Shown: positions 13,535 to 16,858 of the stretch, one piece after another
How positions within the stretch are numbered: position 1 is the stretch's first letter
How the letters are laid out: each line of letters starts with the position of its first letter
From: Candidatus Kaiserbacteria bacterium RIFCSPHIGHO2_01_FULL_58_22
GTDB taxonomy: Bacteria; Patescibacteriota; Minisyncoccia; Phycocordibacterales; UBA2100
NCBI GenBank assembly: GCA_001781445.1
Contig: MFLB01000044.1
Location: 1-16,858, forward strand
Reading direction: 5' to 3'
Length of the DNA: 16,858 nt
The notes under the pieces: generated by a model
Told to the model about the DNA's origin: nothing
The model's input: the letters and a program-made list of their open reading frames with translations, nothing else
The model's database searches: none
Translations under genes and position numbers: made by a program

Positions 13535-13606
13535 TGCTCCCGGTTGGAATCGAACCAACATCGTATCCTCCGCAAGGATATATCCTATCCATTGAACGAC
13601 GGGAGC
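13535..13606 (-). tRNA. tRNA-Arg with anticodon GCG
   Basis: A 72-nt cloverleaf: acceptor GCTCCCG/CGGGAGC, D-arm GTTC/GGAT with G-T wobbles, anticodon stem TATCC/GGATA with loop TTGCGGA, 4-nt variable loop CGAT, T-arm GTTGG-TTCGATT-CCAAC and discriminator A. The anticodon at loop positions 3-5 is GCG (plus-strand 13571-13573), decoding CGC and CGU. Most bacteria use ACG, edited to ICG, for these codons. CCA is not encoded. A possible -10 (TACATT, 13615-13620) lies 8 nt upstream. Confidence 0.9.
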
Positions 13607-13671
13607 GTGGAGAGAATGTACCATACTACGCGCTTTTCCACATTCATGCGTAGGAAGCGGCGTGGAGGGAG

Positions 13672-13677
13672 TATCAT
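13672..13677 (+). promoter_or_regulatory. -10 box of 670-aa surface protein gene
   Basis: TATCAT ends 6 nt before the ATG at 13684, predicting a leaderless transcript. No clear -35 is seen. The divergent tRNA-Arg promoter shares this 77-bp intergenic stretch. Confidence 0.5.
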
Positions 13678-13683
13678 GGTGTC

Positions 13684-15696
13684 ATGGAGGAACCTTCTGC
13701 GAAGGGGAGCCGCGGGCTGTCCGTTATTGGAGCTCTCGCGCTCGTCGGAGCTATCGCACTCGGCGGGATGACCTTCGTCGGCAATGTAACGTTTTTTACT
13801 ACGAGTCCCAGCCTTGTTTTCGCGGCCGACGCACCAAAATCCGCGCCTGCCACGTCAAAAGATTGCGGGAAGACACAATATCTCGAGCGAAAAGCAAACT
13901 CCACCCCTAATCCAAAGAAAAGTGTTAGCAATATCCAGCAAGAATGTATTGCCGGTTGCGTGTATGTAGTAAGCCCCCATATTGGGACCACTCCCTCTAG
14001 TGGTGGTAAAAAAATCATTGGTTCTAAAGTGAGTCCCGTGAATGCAAAGCCAGCATCGAGCTCCGGCTCGTGTGTAGTCTACCGATGCGGAATGCATATT
14101 CCTGACAACAAGGAACCAAGCAGATCCAGGAGCGTACCGATAACAACGCCGAACGCTCCCCCGCTTACCGGCATTTGCGATAGATTCGAAATCGCCACGG
14201 AGTCCACAGGGTGGAGCTGGTTCGGGGCGTGGAAAAAAAATCCCAATGCGGATGCAAAACTTGACGAGATAACGAATTCAGCGCTGGAATATGCGGCTGA
14301 AAAACAAACGAAAAAAGTAGTTGATGAGATTTCTTCAAGAGGCGAATCAGCTGTTCCAACAAATCTGAACGAAAACGGACTAAAGACTTTACGCGACGCC
14401 CTGACGGCAGAGGGCAAGTCCGCGTGGCTCTCTTCAACAAGGACTAACACTAACGCTGGAATAGCAGAAGTAAAAAAACAACTCAATGCGATAGCGGACG
14501 GAGTAAAAGACAGCGCTTCTCCGCCGACGAACATAAAAAAGTATGGTGACGATCCAACGACGGGAATACTCTTTGTCTCAGAGGAATTAGCTAATCGGCT
14601 AAAAAATAATGAAGGGTATAGATGCAATGATGCGGGAGATGGAACATGGACATGCATTCCGCCCGCGCAGAATGCAAGAACCTTGACCCCTCCTCCAGAC
14701 CCGCGCAAAGCTGAACAAGAGAGAATACGGCAGCTTGAGGAGCAACTAAGAGCGGCGAACGCGCGACAGCAACAACAACAAACCTTCGGTAATCCAAGCG
14801 GCGCGGGGAGTGGCAGTGGCGGTCTTGGTAGCTTGGGGCAGATGCTGAAGGGTATCACGGGCGGCGGACAGCCGGCGGCGGGGAACGGAGTGCCACAGCC
14901 GGCCGGCACATGCTCCCCGAGCTTTATATGCGGCGGCAATACTCTGTATTCGCGCAACAACCAGTGCGTCGACCAGGCGGTGCAACAATGCCCCTACGGC
15001 TGTTCGGGCAACCAGTGCGCGCAGACGCCCTCGCAGTGCCAACCCGCGCCGACCCAGCCCAATCCCGCCAACTGCCAAAACGGCACATGGAAGCCCACCT
15101 ACGGCGGCCAGAACAACGCGTGCGTCGTCGGATGGCAGTGCGTTCCCGGTGGAGGGGGCGATGCGGGCGCGCCCGTCGCACAGCTTTCCTGCCAGCCGAA
15201 AGTGGCCGACGCCGGCATGACGCTCTCCCTCACGTGGTCGTGCTCGGCGGGGGTTTCCACGGGGGCCGGCTTTTCGACGGAAGGTGCGCTCTCCGGCGCA
15301 ACGACGACCGTCGTTTCCTCTCCGCCCGGCAACACGAACACCGCGACATACGGGCTCACCTGCTCGAACGAGGGAAGGACAGGGAGCGCGCAGTGCAGTG
15401 TGCAAGTCGCAAAACCTGGCATCGTTCTCATTGCGAACCCCAAGCAGGTCGCATCGGGCAAAACCTCCGCGCTCGGGTGGGTGACCGCGAGCATGCAGTC
15501 GTGCGTCATTTCGAGCCCCGATTTGCCCGAATTCACCTCGCAGAACGCGAACAACACGAGCGTGAACGGCACCGCGCTCACGCCGCCCCTCACTGCCGTG
15601 AATGCCGCGACGACCACCTACGGCTTCCTGCTCCACTGCATAACGCTCGGCGGCGGCGCGCGCGACGCGACGACGACCGTCATGGCGACGCCGTAG
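13684..15696 (+). CDS. Large exported Cys-rich, Ig-like surface protein
   Basis: This is a 670-aa protein. A hydrophobic signal or anchor (LSVIGALALVGAIALGGM, ~12-29) is followed by LVFAADA, a plausible cleavage site near residue 47. Residues ~50-340 are polar with scattered cysteines. A short coiled coil with a Gln run (ERIRQLEEQLRAANARQQQQ) lies at ~345-365, then a Gly-rich linker. A Cys-rich module (~408-497) includes CSPSFICGG, CVDQAVQQCPYGCSGNQC and a WQC end. Two Ig-like domains close the protein (~500-575 and ~577-670), the last with SALGWVTASMQSCVISSPD, related to the end of the protein at 5596-6921. DNA up to ~14700 is AT-richer than the remainder. It is probably an adhesive or structural surface protein; function is unknown. 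Confidence 0.75.
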   Translation: MEEPSAKGSRGLSVIGALALVGAIALGGMTFVGNVTFFTTSPSLVFAADAPKSAPATSKDCGKTQYLERKANSTPNPKKSVSNIQQECIAGCVYVVSPHIGTTPSSGGKKIIGSKVSPVNAKPASSSGSCVVYRCGMHIPDNKEPSRSRSVPITTPNAPPLTGICDRFEIATESTGWSWFGAWKKNPNADAKLDEITNSALEYAAEKQTKKVVDEISSRGESAVPTNLNENGLKTLRDALTAEGKSAWLSSTRTNTNAGIAEVKKQLNAIADGVKDSASPPTNIKKYGDDPTTGILFVSEELANRLKNNEGYRCNDAGDGTWTCIPPAQNARTLTPPPDPRKAEQERIRQLEEQLRAANARQQQQQTFGNPSGAGSGSGGLGSLGQMLKGITGGGQPAAGNGVPQPAGTCSPSFICGGNTLYSRNNQCVDQAVQQCPYGCSGNQCAQTPSQCQPAPTQPNPANCQNGTWKPTYGGQNNACVVGWQCVPGGGGDAGAPVAQLSCQPKVADAGMTLSLTWSCSAGVSTGAGFSTEGALSGATTTVVSSPPGNTNTATYGLTCSNEGRTGSAQCSVQVAKPGIVLIANPKQVASGKTSALGWVTASMQSCVISSPDLPEFTSQNANNTSVNGTALTPPLTAVNAATTTYGFLLHCITLGGGARDATTTVMATP

Positions 15697-15706
15697 CGCC
15701 TCGAAC

Positions 15707-15745
15707 CGAGGACCGTCCTTGGGGAATTCTTAAGGACGATCCTCG
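15707..15745. terminator. Palindromic hairpin between convergent genes
   Basis: Arms at 15707-15720 and 15732-15745 pair over 14 bp with one mismatch, around an 11-nt loop. The left arm contains AAGGAC-family sequence (GAGGACCGTCCTT), the same core as the polA palindromes. It lies 10 bp after the surface-protein stop and before the end of the convergent membrane-protein gene, so it probably terminates both. Confidence 0.65.
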
Positions 15746-15763
15746 CCTCCCGCTCTTCGCGCT

Positions 15764-16234
15764 TCACAATCCGAAAAACTCGAGGATTTTGTGCCAGACG
15801 GGTTCCTTCATCGGCGTCTCCTCGGCGCGCTCCGCGAGGAAGGCGCGCACGAGCTTCGGGTCGATATCCGGGAGCGGGATAACGAGGTTGGGCGAGAGCC
15901 ACTTGATCGTGTCGACCAGAAGGACCGGCGGGTTCGCGTCGTGGTCCTCGACCCAGAATGAGATGATCTCCTCGTAGCGGTGCATCGTCTCCCCGACGCG
16001 GATGCCGCGGTCGGAAAGCTCGAACTCCACCAAGGGCGGCGGGGATTTCGCATGAATGCCCAGAGTCGCCGCGGCGATGAGAATGAGAAGCGCGAAGAGG
16101 ACGTTGCCGAAGATCGCGCTGATGAGCGCGGTACACGCGGCGAATATCCCGAGCGCCCAGTACCAGTCGCGCGTGCGCTCCACGTGCTCGTGCTCGTACG
16201 CTCTCCAGCGGATGGGAGCGGATGGTGTCGGCAT
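15764..16234 (-). CDS. Conserved small two-helix membrane protein
   Basis: This is a 156-aa protein. A short N-terminus (WRAYEHEHVERTRDWYWALG) leads into two adjacent hydrophobic helices (ALGIFAACTALISAIF and VLFALLILIAAATLGIHA, ~27-62). A cytoplasmic beta-rich domain follows: VEFELSDRGIRVGETMHRYEEI, then SFWVEDHD and VIPLPDIDP, given as parts. This arrangement resembles a pleckstrin-homology-like membrane-protein family. I have seen similar proteins in many CPR genomes but cannot name a Pfam family. It ends HKILEFFGL. It lies 30 bp downstream of the pilin gene but has its own -10 box. Function is unknown. Confidence 0.7.
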   Translation of the reverse strand: MPTPSAPIRWRAYEHEHVERTRDWYWALGIFAACTALISAIFGNVLFALLILIAAATLGIHAKSPPPLVEFELSDRGIRVGETMHRYEEIISFWVEDHDANPPVLLVDTIKWLSPNLVIPLPDIDPKLVRAFLAERAEETPMKEPVWHKILEFFGL

Positions 16235-16241
16235 ACGGCAA

Positions 16242-16247
16242 AGTATA
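16242..16247 (-). promoter_or_regulatory. -10 box of small membrane protein gene
   Basis: TATACT on the minus strand ends 7 nt before the ATG at 16234, so a leaderless transcript is expected. It sits in the 30-bp gap after the pilin stop. No -35 match is visible. Confidence 0.55.
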
Positions 16248-16264
16248 CCAACGTTCCGGACGTT

Positions 16265-16696
16265 CTACGGACGGATGTAGTTGTTGCAGTCTGACGTGTA
16301 TCCCCTGATGGAATCGGTCTCGAGGCAGAAGTTGAGGTCGTATGTGCTCCCCGACGAGTACGAGACGTAGCTGTACTGGTAGGTGCTCGGATCCTTCGGC
16401 ATCGTCGACATGGCGCCGGAGCTTATGAGCGCCGCGCCGACGGTCGAGGTCGCGGTTACGGTCGAGGTCGCCGGCTGTGAGGGGTAACTGCCGAAGTCGG
16501 AGGAGTAGAGCGTAAGCGCTTTCTGGAGCTGGTTGATGTCCTCGATGCGCTTCGCGTCGCGCGCGTTGGCCTGCACGCTCGATAGCGAGGCGATGACGAT
16601 AGAGGCCAAGAGGCCGATAATCGCGATGACGACGAGTAATTCGATAAGCGTAAAGCCCTTTGAGTTCGAGGAGGGCCCCCCGGGTAAGTTCTTCAT
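16265..16696 (-). CDS. Type IV pilin or pseudopilin with class III signal
   Basis: This is a 143-aa protein starting at the ATG at 16694-16696. The leader MKNLPGGPSSNSKG ends at a prepilin-peptidase site before FTLIELLVVIAIIGLLAS, with Glu at position +5 of the mature protein. The hydrophobic N-terminal helix continues into ARDAKRIEDINQLQKALTLY, as in PilA/GspG-like pilins. The globular part contains DFGSYPSQP and two cysteines (FCLETDS and SDCNNY) that could form the C-terminal disulfide loop. It would be processed by PilD and assembled at the cell surface for adhesion or DNA uptake. No assembly genes are in the window. An IS3-type element lies directly upstream. Confidence 0.9.
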   Translation of the reverse strand: MKNLPGGPSSNSKGFTLIELLVVIAIIGLLASIVIASLSSVQANARDAKRIEDINQLQKALTLYSSDFGSYPSQPATSTVTATSTVGAALISSGAMSTMPKDPSTYQYSYVSYSSGSTYDLNFCLETDSIRGYTSDCNNYIRP

Positions 16697-16705
16697 ATGG
16701 TCTTT

Positions 16706-16711
16706 ATTGTA
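16706..16711 (-). promoter_or_regulatory. -10 box of pilin gene
   Basis: TACAAT, within CTGTACAAT on the minus strand, ends 9 nt before the ATG at 16696. It shares the CTGTAN start of the heptamer-array promoters, but only one such unit is present. Confidence 0.55.
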
Positions 16712-16769
16712 CAGCCTGCGCAAGCGTCCCTCGGTAGAGGCTGTGAATAGCCGGCGAGGCGAAATGATG

Positions 16770-16789
16770 TGTACCCCATTTAGCGGACA
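16770..16789 (-). mobile_element. Probable terminal end of IS3-type element
   Basis: A sequence starting TGTACCCCATTTAGCGGACA overlaps the transposase stop codon (TAA at 16780-16782). IS3-family elements have ends of the TG...CA type close to the transposase stop, so the element boundary is probably at ~16770. The other end is outside the window, so the repeat cannot be confirmed. Confidence 0.45.
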
Positions 16790-16858
16790 CTTTCGAAACC
16801 CACTCCCACGCTCGACTCCTTGAGAAAATGTTCCCTGTATTCGACGGGCGACATCTTG
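16780..16858 (-). CDS. IS3-family transposase, C-terminal fragment
   Basis: Only the last 26 codons are in the window; the gene runs off the right edge. The reading KMSPVEYREHFLKES followed by a short tail and TAA matches the end of IS3-family OrfB (DDE integrase-type) transposases, where an SPxEYR motif closes the catalytic domain. Whether the element is intact cannot be seen. Confidence 0.7.
   Translation of the reverse strand, partial: KMSPVEYREHFLKESSVGVGFESVR

Noticed and set aside
10165..13650. ACATTCATGCG shared by the 34-bp palindrome and the tRNA-Arg upstream region (13640-13650)
   Set aside because: An 11-bp match between two sites in 17 kb is weak, and the second copy lacks the palindrome.
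14079..14960. 293-codon minus-strand frame opposite the surface protein
   Set aside because: Runs of Cys and Ser/Pro arise from the antisense of the Gln-rich and Gly-rich linker; no domain or start signal.

Overview
The window looks like a chromosomal segment of a Candidate Phyla Radiation (Patescibacteria) genome, probably a GC-rich Parcubacteria lineage. This is inferred from several signs. Housekeeping proteins are compact: an 811-aa PolA with a degenerate proofreading domain, a ~228-aa HolA-like delta subunit, and a Mur ligase without its usual N-terminal domain. Neither tRNA gene encodes CCA. Several proteins are of kinds I associate with CPR genomes: a large Ig-like/Cys-rich exported protein, a membrane-anchored lamin-tail-like protein and a small two-helix membrane protein. 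TGA is used as stop (polA, holA), so the code is not the recoded SR1/Gracilibacteria one. No taxonomic marker such as 16S rRNA is present, so the lineage is inference.

Layout. 1-1382 (minus strand): an AT-richer island with an HrgA/COG2958-type HTH-nuclease-like gene, a translationally coupled small ORF and a doubtful third ORF. 1524-5551 (plus): an exported helical protein, polA, a 189-bp palindromic MITE-like element and holA. 5596-9070 (plus): an exported Ig-like protein and a large membrane protein fused to a spermidine-synthase-like methyltransferase fold. 9076-9541 (minus): tRNA-Lys(TTT) and a DoxX-like protein. 9632-10150 (plus): a TrmH/SpoU methyltransferase. 10221-13129 (minus): lamin-tail-like protein, Mur ligase and ruvA, read in the order ruvA, mur ligase, lamin-tail protein. 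13222-13488 (plus): rpsT. 13535-13606 (minus): tRNA-Arg with the unusual anticodon GCG. 13684-15696 (plus): a 670-aa exported surface protein. 15764-16696 (minus): a small membrane protein and a type IV pilin. The right edge holds the C-terminus of an IS3-type transposase.

Two architectural themes stand out. First, ten protein genes and one tRNA gene have a -10-like hexamer ending only 6-9 nt before the start codon (or the mature tRNA 5' end). This implies leaderless mRNAs as the local norm, and no strong Shine-Dalgarno sequence precedes these starts. Several of these -10 boxes form the last unit of a 7-bp-periodic CTGTNNN array pointing into the gene. Second, short palindromic or repeat-like inserts sit in frame inside conserved housekeeping genes (polA linker, Mur ligase inter-domain loop, TrmH motif 3, HolA C-terminus). 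Related palindromes occur between genes, which resembles the behaviour of Rickettsia palindromic elements.

No CRISPR array, rRNA or complete insertion sequence is visible. The most promising undescribed features are the heptamer-array/leaderless promoter arrangement, the in-gene palindromic repeats and the palindromic element abutting holA.
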